Positions 34,236-43,122 of a stretch of DNA of 64,000 bases are shown one piece after another. The stretch is from assembly GCF_000425065.1 (NCBI RefSeq), contig NZ_AULB01000017.1, positions 1 to 64,000 on the forward strand, written 5' to 3'. This DNA is from Actinomadura rifamycini DSM 43936. Lineage in GTDB: Bacteria > Actinomycetota > Actinomycetes > Streptosporangiales > Streptosporangiaceae. The notes under the pieces are model-generated. The model saw only the letters and a list, made by a program, of their open reading frames with translations, did no database searches and was not told the DNA's origin. A program made the translations under genes and the position numbers. Position 1 is the first letter of the stretch, and every line of letters begins with the position of its first letter.

Positions 34236-35322
34236 ACCCGTCCCGTCCCGCGCCCCGGGACGGGCGGGCGACATGGAACTCGGGCCCGGTGAACCCGCGC
34301 CGCCGGAACGCGTCCCGCACGGCGCTCTCGACGGCCCGCCGGCCGGCCCGCTCGACCAGCGCGATCACCGAGCCGCCGAAGCCGCCGCCGATCATCCGGG
34401 CGCCCAGCGCCCCGGCCGCGAGCGCGGCCTCCACGGCCGTGTCGAGTTCGGCGGCGGACACCTCGTAGTCGTCGCGGAGCGAGGCGTGGGAGGCGGTGAG
34501 CAGCGGGCCGATCTCCCGCACCCGTCCCGCGCGGAGCGACTCGACGACGGCGAGGACCCGGGCGTTCTCCCGCACGACGTGCCGGACCCGCCGCGCGGCC
34601 ACGGGGTCGGTGAGGCGGGCGAGGGCGCCGTCGAGGTCGGTCACGTCGCGCAGGTCCGCGACGCCCAGGGCCCGCGCCGCCGCGGCGCAGGTCCGGCGGC
34701 GCGCGCCGTACTCGCCGTCCGCGTGCCGGTGCGGCGACCGGGTGTCGACGACGAGGAGGTCGAGCCCGCCGGACGCGAAGTCGCACGGGACGGGCTCGGC
34801 GGTCAGGTGCCGCGCGTCCACGAGGAGCGCCCGCCCGTCCGCGCCGTAGAGGGACGCCATCTGGTCCATGACGCCGGTGGGCGCGCCGACGTACTCGTTC
34901 TCCGCCCGCTGGACGACCCGGACGAGCTCGGCGCGGTCCGCCTCGACGCCGTCGAGGCCGGTCAGGGCCAGCGCGACGGCGCATTCGAGCGAGTGCGAGG
35001 AGGACAGGCCCGCCCCGCGCGGCACGGTGCTCTCGATGCGCAGGTCGGCCCCGCCCGGCGCGGCCCCCGCGCGGGCCAGCGCCCACGCCACGCCCGCGAC
35101 GTGCGCGCCCCACCCGGTGACCTCGCCCGGGACGGTCGCGGCGGGGAACTCGACCGCGCCGTGCCCGTCGGACACCGCCGTGATGCGGCCGTCGCCGCGC
35201 CGCCGGGCGTGCACGACGGTGCGCTGGGCGAGCGCGAACGGCAGGGCGAAGCCGCCGCTGTAGTCGGTGTGCTCGCCGATGATGTTCACCCGTCCCGGCG
35301 CGGACCACACTCCGCCGCGCAC
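34234..35322 (-). CDS. galK: galactokinase
   Basis: A 362-residue GHMP kinase phosphorylating galactose at C1 in the Leloir pathway. It has the signature SAPGRVNIIGEHTDYSGGFALPFAL at the N-terminus, the ATP loop VPRGAGLSSSHSLECAVALAL and the C-terminal ARMIGGGFGGSVIALV. GTG 35322 lies 3 nt after the galT stop and gives an N-terminus about 15 residues shorter than the E. coli enzyme, leaving only a short lead before the signature. It is the last gene of the eight-gene operon. No galE is present. Confidence 0.95.
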   Translation of the reverse strand: MRGGVWSAPGRVNIIGEHTDYSGGFALPFALAQRTVVHARRRGDGRITAVSDGHGAVEFPAATVPGEVTGWGAHVAGVAWALARAGAAPGGADLRIESTVPRGAGLSSSHSLECAVALALTGLDGVEADRAELVRVVQRAENEYVGAPTGVMDQMASLYGADGRALLVDARHLTAEPVPCDFASGGLDLLVVDTRSPHRHADGEYGARRRTCAAAARALGVADLRDVTDLDGALARLTDPVAARRVRHVVRENARVLAVVESLRAGRVREIGPLLTASHASLRDDYEVSAAELDTAVEAALAAGALGARMIGGGFGGSVIALVERAGRRAVESAVRDAFRRRGFTGPEFHVARPSRGAGRDG

Positions 35323-35325
35323 GGT

Positions 35326-36435
35326 TCAGACCTCCCGCAGGCGGCGGGCCACCTGCTCCGGGACGGTGTCGGTCACGAACGCCCCCATTCCCGATTCGGA
35401 CCCGGCGAGGTACTTCAGCTTGTCCGCCGAACGCCGGATCGAGAACAGCTGCAGGTGCAGGTAGCCGAGGTCGTCGGGGTCGTCGACCGGTCCCTGGTGC
35501 CATGCGGCGATGTACGGCAGCGGCGCGTCGTAAAGCCGGTCGAATCTTGCCAGCAGGTCGAGGTAGAGCGAGACGAACGCGTCGCGTTCCGCGCCGTCGA
35601 GGCCGGGGATGGTCTTCACCCTCCGGCGCGGGTACAGGTGGACCTCCACCGGCCAGCGCGCCGCCGCCGGGACGAACGCCGTCCAGTGCGCGTTCTCCGC
35701 GACGACCCGGACGCCGGCGCGGCGCTCGGCGCCGAGCACGTCGGTGTGCAGGTCCCCGCCGGTGCGGCGGCGGTGGCGCGCGGCCGCCCCCAGCATGCGG
35801 GACGTCCGCGGCGTCGTGAACGGGTAGGCGTAGATCTGGCCGTGCGGGTGGGACAGGGTCACGCCGATCTCCTCGCCGCGGCTCTCGAAGCAGAACACCT
35901 GCTCGACGCCCTCGACGCGGGACAGCGCGGCCGTGCGGTCCGCCCACGCGTCGACGACCAGCCGCGCGTGAGCGGGGGAGAGGTCGGCGAACCGCGCGGA
36001 GTGGTCGCTGGAGAAGCAGACCACCTCGCAGCGGCCCGTGCCCGGGCGGATCTCGACCAGCGGACGGCCGCCGGGGCCGTCCAGGGCGGCGCCGTCCAGG
36101 GCGGCGCCGTCGAGAACCGCGCCGGTCGACAAGCTCGGGAAGCGGTTCTCGAACACCACGACGTCGTAGTCGTCCGCGGGGATCTCCGTGCGGCGGCCGT
36201 CCGCCGAGGGGCACAGCGGGCACGCGTCGGGGGGCGGGAGGAACGTCCGGTCCTGCCGGTGCGACGCCATCATGACCCACTCCTCCAGCAGCGGGTCCCA
36301 GCGGATCTGCGAGGCCGTGCTCACCGGCGGCAGCGGCCGCGGGTCGGCGGCGGCCCGCCGCGCGCCGGGGGCGAGGTCGAAGTAGATCAGCTCCCGTCCG
36401 TCGGCGAGCGTCGTGGCGGTCTTGTGCGGGGTCAT
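35326..36435 (-). CDS. galT: galactose-1-phosphate uridylyltransferase
   Basis: A 369-residue HIT-superfamily enzyme exchanging UMP between UDP-glucose and galactose 1-phosphate. It has the zinc-type CPLCPS, the RFPSLSTG segment and the nucleophile motif LSHPHGQIYAYPF; the C-terminal half carries HWTAFVPAAARWPVEVHLYPRR. A small in-frame duplication (LDGAALDGAALDG) follows RFPSLSTGAV and probably forms a surface loop. ATG 36435 overlaps the stop of the formylglycine-enzyme gene (ATGA). With galK it points to galactose as the product of upstream steps. Confidence 0.95.
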   Translation of the reverse strand: MTPHKTATTLADGRELIYFDLAPGARRAAADPRPLPPVSTASQIRWDPLLEEWVMMASHRQDRTFLPPPDACPLCPSADGRRTEIPADDYDVVVFENRFPSLSTGAVLDGAALDGAALDGPGGRPLVEIRPGTGRCEVVCFSSDHSARFADLSPAHARLVVDAWADRTAALSRVEGVEQVFCFESRGEEIGVTLSHPHGQIYAYPFTTPRTSRMLGAAARHRRRTGGDLHTDVLGAERRAGVRVVAENAHWTAFVPAAARWPVEVHLYPRRRVKTIPGLDGAERDAFVSLYLDLLARFDRLYDAPLPYIAAWHQGPVDDPDDLGYLHLQLFSIRRSADKLKYLAGSESGMGAFVTDTVPEQVARRLREV

Positions 36436-37439
36436 GGTTCCTTGTGGTGGGTAGCGGCGACCGTGCGGAACCCGGCGTTCCCCATGGACGAGTCCGGAGT
36501 GTTCGAGGAGCGGGCGGCGTTGCGGTACCGGTTGCAGTAGGAGTCGTGGCAGAGGTAGGAGCCGCCGCGCAGCACCCTGGCCGTGCCCCGGTCGGGGCCC
36601 GCGGGGTCCTCGCTCGGGGACGTCCGGTAGTAGGCCGGGTCGAACCAGTCGGCGCACCACTCCCACACGTTCCCGACCGTCTGCCAGAGCCCGTAGCGGT
36701 TCGGCTCGTAGGACCGCACCGGCGCGGTCGTCGCCCAGCCGTCCTCGGCGGTGTTGCGCACCGGGAAGTCGCCCTGCCAGATGTTGGCGCGCCACGTCCC
36801 GTCCGGTGCGAGGTCGTCGCCCCAGGGGAACCGGGCGCCGGGGAGGCCGCCCCGGGACGCGAACTCCCACTCGGCCTCGGTGGGCAGCCGGCGCCCGCTC
36901 CACGCGCAGTACGCGACGGCGTCGTTCCAGCTCACGTGGACGACCGGGTGGTCGTCCAGCCCGTCGAGGCCGCTGCGCCGCCCGCCCGGGTTCCGCCAGG
37001 ACGCGCCGCGCACGCCGAGCCACCACGGCGCGCCGTCGAACGGCCCCAGCACGTCCGCAGGGGGAGCGGCGAGCGCGAGGTGGAACACGGCGGAGAACCC
37101 GTACGCCTCCGCGTCGGTGACGTGGCCGGTGGCGTCGACGAACGCGGCGAAGGCGGCGTTCGTCACCGCGGTGGCGTCGATGGTGAACGGGGCGACGCGC
37201 ACCTCGTGGACCGGGCCCTCGCCGTCCGCCGGGTCGCCGTCGCCGTGGTGGTCGCCCATCCGGAACCGGCCGCCCGGGACGCGGCACTGCTCGGCGGCCG
37301 GTTCCGCGGGCGGGTCGGCGGGCGGGTCGGCCGGCCGTGCCGCCCCGCCGGGCCCCGGAGCGGTCGTCCGGGACCCGGCGGGGGCGGCGTGCCGGAGGGT
37401 CGGCGCGCAGCAGGCCCCCTCGCGGGGACGGTCGGTCAT
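36432..37439 (-). CDS. formylglycine-generating enzyme
   Basis: A 335-residue SUMF1-type oxidase that converts the sulfatase active-site Cys to formylglycine. The catalytic domain starts near residue 55 (VPGGRFRMGDHHGDGDPADGEGPVHEV) after a Pro/Ala-rich leader. Conserved features include LPTEAEWEFASRGG, NVWEWCADWF and the active-site segment GGSYLCHDSYCNRYR, with both catalytic cysteines (297 and 302). It is coupled by ATGA overlaps to the sulfatase upstream and galT downstream, so the sulfatase is its expected substrate. The cytoplasmic location fits co-translational modification. Confidence 0.93.
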   Translation of the reverse strand: MTDRPREGACCAPTLRHAAPAGSRTTAPGPGGAARPADPPADPPAEPAAEQCRVPGGRFRMGDHHGDGDPADGEGPVHEVRVAPFTIDATAVTNAAFAAFVDATGHVTDAEAYGFSAVFHLALAAPPADVLGPFDGAPWWLGVRGASWRNPGGRRSGLDGLDDHPVVHVSWNDAVAYCAWSGRRLPTEAEWEFASRGGLPGARFPWGDDLAPDGTWRANIWQGDFPVRNTAEDGWATTAPVRSYEPNRYGLWQTVGNVWEWCADWFDPAYYRTSPSEDPAGPDRGTARVLRGGSYLCHDSYCNRYRNAARSSNTPDSSMGNAGFRTVAATHHKEP

Positions 37440-38941
37440 GGAACGGTCTTCCGGTAGGTGGCCTCGTCCAGCCCGCTCAGCGTCGGGTCGTACCCCACTT
37501 CCCCGACGTCGTACATGGACGTCATCCAGTGGTAGAAGTTGTCGCCCCGTTCGCGCAGGAGCATGTAGAGGCGGCGCGTCAGCCGCGCCCGGACGTCCCG
37601 CATCTCGGGGTGCTCGTAGCGGTTCAGCAGCTCGTCCGGGTCCGACTCCAGGTCGTAGAGCTCGTTGACCGAGTCGGGGTTCACCACCAGCTTGTACCGG
37701 TCCGTGCGGAGCATCCGCTGGGGATACGGGAAGTGGTGGCCGTGGAACTCGCACACGATGTCGTCGTCCCACTCGGCCTCCTCCCCGCCGAGCAGGGGCA
37801 GCAGGCTGCGCGAGTCGACGGCCGCCTTCGGGTCGACGCCGGCGAGTTCGAGGATCGTCGCCGTGCAGTCGAGCAGGCTGACGAACTCGTCGCGGACCAC
37901 GCCGCCGGGCCGTCCCGGCACGCGCAGCAGGCCCGGGGTCCGGTAGATGTCCTCGTACATCGCCGGGCCCTTGTCGTGCAGCCGGTGCGCCCCGGTGAAC
38001 TCGCCGTGGTCGCAGGTGAAGAACACCGCGGTGTCGTCGACGAGCCCGAGCCGCCGCATGGCGTCCATGACCCGGCCGATCTGCCGGTCGATGAGCGCCA
38101 CGTACCCCCAGTAGACGGCGATCAGCTTGCGCGTGGTCTCGATCGGCATCGTGTCGAACGTCCAGTGCGCGCTGTAGTTCTTCTGCACCGGGGGCTTGCC
38201 GGCGAAGGTCTCCGCGACCGACCGCGGCAGTTCGACGTCCGCCGGGTCGAACATGTCGAAGTACTCGTCCGGCAGGATGTACGGCAGGTGGGGGCCGAAG
38301 AAGTGCAGCGCCAGGAAGAACGGCCTGTCCTGATTCCGGACGTCTTCCGCGTACCGTTCGAGCATCTCGATCGCCCGGGTGGCGAGGTAGTGCTCGAACG
38401 TCGCCTCCTCGGGCTGGTGCAGCCGGGCGGCGAGCAGGTTGCCGGGGCCGCCGTTGGGCAGCGTGCCGCGGATCCGGTCGGAGATCTCGTACGGGGGCAG
38501 GCCGTTCTCGGCGAGGTACGCCAGGTAGTCGGGGTGGTCGACGGGGTTGTGCCAGCCGGGCAGGTCCGGCCCGTCGAAACCGAAGTCGGCGGCGGTCTTG
38601 TCCGTGCCGACGTGCCACTTGCCGATCAGGCCGCAGTTGTAGCCCTGCTCCCGCAGCGCCCGCGAGAACGTGAACTGCCCGTCGGCGAGGTCCTCGATGT
38701 AGCCGACGTTGCGCTCGTGGTTGGCGAGCAGCTTGTGCCGGAACGGCGCCTGCCCGGTCAGCAGGCTCGCGCGCGCCGGGGTGCAGATCGCCGTCGGCGT
38801 GTACCACCGGTCGAAGCGGGTGCCGCCGTCCGCCAGCTCGTCCAGGACGGGCGTCGCCGCGTGCCCGTTGCCGTACGCGCCGAGCGTGTCCGCCCGGTGC
38901 TGGTCGGTCATGAGGAAGAGGATGTTGCGCGGGTTCGTCAC
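37436..38941 (-). CDS. type I sulfatase
   Basis: A 501-residue alkaline-phosphatase-fold sulfatase. The N-terminal metal site is NILFLMTDQHRADTLG. The sulfatase signature ICTPARASLLTG has Cys53 in the CxPxR context read by formylglycine-generating enzyme. A second metal block, TCDHGEFTGAHRLHDKG, follows. No signal peptide is seen, so substrates must be imported. GTG 38941 overlaps the stop of the binding-protein gene (GTGA). Operon context (importer, GalT, GalK) suggests a galactose sulfate or a small sulfated galactoside; the exact substrate is inference. Confidence 0.92.
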   Translation of the reverse strand: MTNPRNILFLMTDQHRADTLGAYGNGHAATPVLDELADGGTRFDRWYTPTAICTPARASLLTGQAPFRHKLLANHERNVGYIEDLADGQFTFSRALREQGYNCGLIGKWHVGTDKTAADFGFDGPDLPGWHNPVDHPDYLAYLAENGLPPYEISDRIRGTLPNGGPGNLLAARLHQPEEATFEHYLATRAIEMLERYAEDVRNQDRPFFLALHFFGPHLPYILPDEYFDMFDPADVELPRSVAETFAGKPPVQKNYSAHWTFDTMPIETTRKLIAVYWGYVALIDRQIGRVMDAMRRLGLVDDTAVFFTCDHGEFTGAHRLHDKGPAMYEDIYRTPGLLRVPGRPGGVVRDEFVSLLDCTATILELAGVDPKAAVDSRSLLPLLGGEEAEWDDDIVCEFHGHHFPYPQRMLRTDRYKLVVNPDSVNELYDLESDPDELLNRYEHPEMRDVRARLTRRLYMLLRERGDNFYHWMTSMYDVGEVGYDPTLSGLDEATYRKTVP

Positions 38942-39927
38942 TTGGCGGCCGCCGTGAACAGATCGCCGGTGTAGAAGGTCTTCGGATCGACCGGCGAGTC
39001 GAGCTTGCCCGTGTCGACGAAGTACCGGGTCATCGTCGTCAGCCACTTGTCGATGGTGCCGTCCCCGGTCATCGTGTCGAGCTCCTCGGCGGAGAGCACC
39101 TTGACGTTGGCGGCGTCGGCCTTCACCTGGTCGACCGGCATGTCGAGCATCTCGGCGGTGAGCTCGATCGACTCGTCCATGTTGGCCGTGCGGTACTCCA
39201 TCGCCTCGCGCAGCGCCGCGAGCAGCTTCGTCGTCTTGTCCTTCTCGCCGGAGACGACCTCGTTGCCCGCGACGAACGCGGTCGGGAAGGCCATCTCCGC
39301 CTCGAAGTCGGAGTTCTTGGCCAGCTCGGCCAGGTCCGGCACCTGCTTCTTGATCGTCGCGATGGCCGGGTACCAGAAGCCCGCGGCGTCGATCTGCTTG
39401 GACGAGAACGCCGACACGATGGTCGAGGCGTCCATGTTGACGACCTTGACGTCCTTCTTCGTGAGCCCCGCCTTCTCGAGGGCGAGGGTGAGGATCATGT
39501 CGCCGGAGGTCCCCTCGGGCACCCCGACGCTCTTGCCCTTGAGCTGCGCGAGCGAGGTGATGCCGCCCTGCGCGATGACCCGGTCGGCGTTGCCGAGGGT
39601 GTTCAACGCGATGATCTTCGCCTGGCCGGAGGCCGGCAGCCAGAACGCGCCGGGGCCGATGTACCCGGCGTCGAGGTCGCCGGTGCCGAGCGCCTGGATC
39701 TGCAGCGGGCCGTTGGTGAACACCTTCGCGTTGACCTCGAGGCCGTGCTTCTCCCAGATCTTCTGGTCCTCGGCGATGGCGAGCAGGCTGGTGCCGTTGT
39801 AGTCGTTGATGTAGCCGAAGTCGACCTCGACCGCGTCGCCGCCGGAGCCGGAGCCGCAGGCGGAGAGGGCCAGCACGGCGGCCGTGCCCAGGGCGGTGGC
39901 GGCGGAGAATCTGCGTGGCAGGGACAT
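38938..39927 (-). CDS. ABC substrate-binding lipoprotein (SsuA/TauA/NMT1-like)
   Basis: A 329-residue exported lipoprotein. The lipobox LALSACGSG (Cys24) ends a typical signal peptide. The mature domain has NMT1/SsuA features: VDFGYINDYNGTSLLAIAEDQKIWEKHGLEV, ALGTGDLDAGYIGPGAFWL and KGKSVGVPEGTSGDMI. Relatives bind sulfonates, nitrate or other small anions, so a small sulfate ester is a reasonable ligand. ATG 39927 has GAGGAA upstream. It completes the importer with the ATPase and permease encoded just upstream in the operon. Confidence 0.92.
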   Translation of the reverse strand: MSLPRRFSAATALGTAAVLALSACGSGSGGDAVEVDFGYINDYNGTSLLAIAEDQKIWEKHGLEVNAKVFTNGPLQIQALGTGDLDAGYIGPGAFWLPASGQAKIIALNTLGNADRVIAQGGITSLAQLKGKSVGVPEGTSGDMILTLALEKAGLTKKDVKVVNMDASTIVSAFSSKQIDAAGFWYPAIATIKKQVPDLAELAKNSDFEAEMAFPTAFVAGNEVVSGEKDKTTKLLAALREAMEYRTANMDESIELTAEMLDMPVDQVKADAANVKVLSAEELDTMTGDGTIDKWLTTMTRYFVDTGKLDSPVDPKTFYTGDLFTAAAK

Positions 39928-39941
39928 GTCCGTTCCTCGGA

Positions 39942-40760
39942 TCAGGCCGTTGTCGATGACGGCAGGGGGTGCTGGGAATCGGCGGCCGTCCGGCCGTCCT
40001 GGTGGTACACGGAGTTCCAGACGCGGTTGCGCAGCGCCGCGAACTCCATGCTGAGCCGGAACTCCTCCGACCGGGGGTAGGGCAGGTCGACGTCGATGAC
40101 GTCGTAGATGCGGCCGGGGCCGGCGGCCATCACGATGACGCGGTTGGCGAGGAACACCGCCTCGTCCACGTCGTGGGTGATGAACAGGACGGTGCGCTTC
40201 TCCTCGCTCCAGGTGTCGAGGAGCTGCTCCTGGAGCTTCACCCGGGTGAGCGCGTCGAGCGCGCCGAACGGCTCGTCCATCAGCAGGATCGACGGGTTCC
40301 CGGCGTAGGCGCGGGCGATCGCGCAGCGCTGCCGCATCCCGCCGGACAGCATCTTGGGCAGCGCGTCGGCGAACTGCGCCAGCCCGACCAGATCGATGAA
40401 GTGCTGCGCCCGGTCGCGGCGCTCCGCCTTCGGCACCCGCGCCGTCTTCAACCCGAACTCGACGTTCTTGCGGACCGTCAGCCAGGGGAACAGGGCGTAC
40501 TGCTGGAAGATGACGCCGCGCTCGGGACCCGGGCCCGAGACCGCCTCGCCGTCCACGAGCGCCCGCCCCTCGGAGGGCTGCTCGAGCCCGGCCAGGATGT
40601 TGAGCAGCGTGCTCTTGCCGCATCCGGACGGCCCCACGACCGTCACGAACTCGTTGTCGGCGATGTCGAGCGAGACGCGGTCGAGCGCGGTGAAGGACTC
40701 CTTGCCGAGGGCGAAGACCTTGCTGACGTCCTGGACCGAGATCTTCGGCGGGGTGGTCAT
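39942..40760 (-). CDS. ABC importer ATPase (SsuB/TauB-like)
   Basis: A 272-residue ATPase of the nitrate/sulfonate/taurine group: Walker A GPSGCGKST, Q-loop IFQQYALFPWLT, signature LSGGMRQRCAIARA, Walker B ILLMDEPFGALDALTR, H-loop FITHDVDEA. The C-terminal extension (DVDLPYPRSEEFRLSMEFAALRNRVW) is typical of the family. ATG 40760 overlaps the permease stop. It energises uptake of the ligand caught by the adjacent lipoprotein. Confidence 0.94.
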   Translation of the reverse strand: MTTPPKISVQDVSKVFALGKESFTALDRVSLDIADNEFVTVVGPSGCGKSTLLNILAGLEQPSEGRALVDGEAVSGPGPERGVIFQQYALFPWLTVRKNVEFGLKTARVPKAERRDRAQHFIDLVGLAQFADALPKMLSGGMRQRCAIARAYAGNPSILLMDEPFGALDALTRVKLQEQLLDTWSEEKRTVLFITHDVDEAVFLANRVIVMAAGPGRIYDVIDVDLPYPRSEEFRLSMEFAALRNRVWNSVYHQDGRTAADSQHPLPSSTTA

Positions 40761-41605
40761 CGGCGCTCCTGCCATCCGGTGAGCTTGCGTTCGGCCAGCA
40801 GGAGCACCCGGTCCATGAGCAGGCCGAGGATCCCGATGGCGATGAGTCCCACGAAGATCGTGGGCAGGTCGTAGTACAGCTGCGCGTTCTGCATCCGGTA
40901 CCCGAGGCCCTCCTGCGCCGCGATGAGCTCGGCGGCGACCAGCGTCGCCCAGGCCGAGCCCAGCCCGACCCGCATGCCGACGAGGATGAACGGGGTCGAC
41001 GCCGGCACGACCACCCGCAGGAAGATGCCGAGGTCCTTGGCGCCGAGGACGCGCGCCGCGTTGATCAGGGTGCGGTCGATGTCCACCACGCCCTGGAAGG
41101 TCGAGATGACGCAGACGAGGAACGACGCCAGGAAGATGACGAAGATCTTCGGCGTCTCGCCGATGCCCATCAGGACGATGGCCAGCGGGATGATCGCCAG
41201 CGGCGGGATGGTGCGGAAGAACTGCACCCAGGGCTCGACGAGGCCGCGCACGAACCCGTACCACCCCATGAGGAAGCCCACCGGGATCGCGAGGCCGGTG
41301 CCGAGGGCGAAGCCGGCGAGCACCCGGCCCAGGCTGGCGACGACGTCCTCTTGGAGCGTTCCGTTCCCGATGAGCGTGCCGGCCTTCGACAGCACCTCGC
41401 CCGGCGTCGGGAGGTTGAGGCCCGCCGCGGCCAGCGCCCACCACAGGGCGACGCCGAAGGCGACGGACGCGGCGTTCAGCAGCAGCGGCAGCCCTTTGCG
41501 GCGCGCGCCCGCCGCCGTGCCCGAACGCCCCTTGGCGGCCGACGCGCCCGGACCGTCCCGGCCGGTGCGGCTCCCCTGGCCGCTCTGATCACTGAGCACG
41601 GCCAT
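40757..41605 (-). CDS. ABC importer permease (SsuC/TauC-like)
   Basis: A 282-residue permease. An N-terminal basic tail (residues 1-45) precedes the first TM segment (LLLNAASVAFGVALWWALAAAG). The core includes VVASLGRVLAGFALGTGLAIPVGFLMG and the EAA-loop region NAARVLGAKDLGIFLRVVVPASTPFILVGMRVGLGSAW. ATG 41605 follows AGAGGAG and overlaps the end of the ROK gene by 17 nt, so it is translated from the same message as the repressor. Confidence 0.94.
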   Translation of the reverse strand: MAVLSDQSGQGSRTGRDGPGASAAKGRSGTAAGARRKGLPLLLNAASVAFGVALWWALAAAGLNLPTPGEVLSKAGTLIGNGTLQEDVVASLGRVLAGFALGTGLAIPVGFLMGWYGFVRGLVEPWVQFFRTIPPLAIIPLAIVLMGIGETPKIFVIFLASFLVCVISTFQGVVDIDRTLINAARVLGAKDLGIFLRVVVPASTPFILVGMRVGLGSAWATLVAAELIAAQEGLGYRMQNAQLYYDLPTIFVGLIAIGILGLLMDRVLLLAERKLTGWQERR

Positions 41606-42923
41606 AAGCCACTCCTCTGCTCGTTGTCTTCCGCGCACGCTCGATCGGCGCGGTCCCGGCGGGGTTCGCCTCGGGCGCCTCCGGATAGGCCGCCAGCAGC
41701 GGCGAGCTGTGGAAGAGCGCGGCGAGGGCGCCGAGCGCGCCGTCGTCGTCGCTGAGCTCGGCCCGGCGCACGACCGGCGCGGAGCCGCCGGGGAAGTTCG
41801 CGGCGGCGATGGCCGCGGCGGCCTCCTCCAGCAGGACGGGCGCCACCCGGGTGACCTCGCCGCCGATGACGATCTCCCCGGGATCGAGGATGAGGGACGC
41901 GGTGCCCAGCACCCGCCCGACGGCGGCCCCCGCCGCCCGCAGCGTCCGGTCCGCGACCGGGTCGCCGCGCTCCACCGCGGCTGCCAGGCCGCCGAGGTCC
42001 GCCACGGCGAGGCCGCGCTCCCGGCAGGTCCGGAGGAGGGCGGGGACCGACGCGAGCGTCTCGACGCAGCCCCGCTTGCCGCAGCGGCACGCGAGCCCGT
42101 CCGGGTCCGCGGTGACGTGCCCCAGCTCGCCCGCCAGCCCGGACGAGCCGGTGACCAGCCGCCCGCCGACGACCAGCCCGCCGCCCACCCCGTCGGAGAT
42201 GCGCAGGTAGAGCAGGTTCTCGACGGAGCTGCGGCCGAAGACGGCCTCCGCGAGCGCGGCCAGCCGGGTGTTGTTGTCCACGATGACGGGCGCCCCGAAG
42301 CGCGCCGCGAACGCCACCTGCACCACCGCCTCCGGGGTGCCGTGCGCCGCCGCCTCCCGCACCGCCTCCCGCGCCGCGTCCCGCACGGTCTCCCGCGCTC
42401 TCTCCCGCGCCGCCTCCCGCGGCGGCGTCACGAGGACGCCCGGCTTCGCGCGGTACGGACCGGGCACCCCGATGCCGACGCCCTGCAGCGCGCCGAAGTG
42501 CACCCCGGACTCGGCGCTGAGCCGGTCGATGAGCCGGAACGCCAGGTCGAGCCGGACGTGCCACGGGGCGTCGTCGTACCGCTCCGACCCGGCCAGGACG
42601 ATCTCGTGCGAGGCGTCCGCGACCGCGAGGCGCACCCGGCGGTGGCCGAAGTCGATGCCCATGAACTGCCCGGAGGCGGGGTCGAGGGCGAGCCGCTCGG
42701 CGGGCCGCCCGCTGCCCTCCCGCCGGTCCGCGTCGGTGTCGACGACCACGATGGCGCCGCGCTGCAGCAGGCTGCCGGTGATCTCGGAGAGGGTGGTGCG
42801 GGACAGCCCGACGGCGAGGGCGATCTGCCGGCGGCTCATGGCGCCGTGCTCGCGGAGGACGCGCAGGACGCGCTCCTCGTGCGTGCGCCGTACCAGCGCG
42901 TGGACTCCAGCCGACCGTGCCAT
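41589..42923 (-). CDS. ROK family repressor
   Basis: A 444-residue regulator. The N-terminal winged HTH (VLREHGAMSRRQIALAVGLSRTTLSEITGSLLQRGAI) is fused to a sugar-kinase-like ROK domain. GIDFGHRRVRLAVAD is its phosphate-1 region, and the zinc motif is CRCGKRGCVETLASV. An Arg/Glu/Ala-rich insertion (about residues 160-185) is unusual. It should release DNA on binding a sugar or sugar-sulfate inducer. It is the first gene of the sulfatase-gal operon, divergent from a GH43 enzyme. ATG 42923 has no Shine-Dalgarno; a TTGACG at the -35 distance suggests a leaderless start. Confidence 0.92.
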   Translation of the reverse strand: MARSAGVHALVRRTHEERVLRVLREHGAMSRRQIALAVGLSRTTLSEITGSLLQRGAIVVVDTDADRREGSGRPAERLALDPASGQFMGIDFGHRRVRLAVADASHEIVLAGSERYDDAPWHVRLDLAFRLIDRLSAESGVHFGALQGVGIGVPGPYRAKPGVLVTPPREAARERARETVRDAAREAVREAAAHGTPEAVVQVAFAARFGAPVIVDNNTRLAALAEAVFGRSSVENLLYLRISDGVGGGLVVGGRLVTGSSGLAGELGHVTADPDGLACRCGKRGCVETLASVPALLRTCRERGLAVADLGGLAAAVERGDPVADRTLRAAGAAVGRVLGTASLILDPGEIVIGGEVTRVAPVLLEEAAAAIAAANFPGGSAPVVRRAELSDDDGALGALAALFHSSPLLAAYPEAPEANPAGTAPIERARKTTSRGVAYGRAQ

Positions 42924-42947
42924 GGCGCAACGCTGGCAGCGGGCAAT

Positions 42948-42973
42948 TTTTCCGTCAACACTCCGACAAAAAG
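42948..42973. promoter_or_regulatory. operator-like dyad 1 (ROK operon side)
   Basis: TTTTCCGTCA-N6-CGACAAAAAG is an imperfect inverted repeat. It contains, on the minus strand, a TTGACG that could be the -35 of the ROK operon. Its right arm is the exact reverse complement of the left arm of dyad 2. Confidence 0.55.
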
Positions 42974-43028
42974 AACCTGCGCGCTTCCGATGCGGTGCCG
43001 TACCCGTCCGCGGCACGCGTCCAACGAC

Positions 43029-43057
43029 CTTTTTGTCGCGTGTTCACCGACGGAAAG
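43029..43057. promoter_or_regulatory. operator-like dyad 2 (GH43 side)
   Basis: CTTTTTGTCG-N9-CGACGGAAAG: the arms match at 8 of 10 positions. It lies just upstream of the TATAAC box, over the expected -35 region of the glycosidase gene, so a bound ROK repressor would block that promoter. Confidence 0.6.
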
Positions 43058-43063
43058 AGTCTC

Positions 43064-43069
43064 TATAAC
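43064..43069 (+). promoter_or_regulatory. -10 box of the GH43-like gene
   Basis: TATAAC is a strong -10 in otherwise GC-rich DNA, about 54 nt before ATG 43123. No clear -35 exists; the dyad occupies that position. Confidence 0.5.
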
Positions 43070-43122
43070 GTCACCTCACAGGCAGGGCAGCGGCGTCCTG
43101 CACGACGAAGGTGGAGTGAGCG

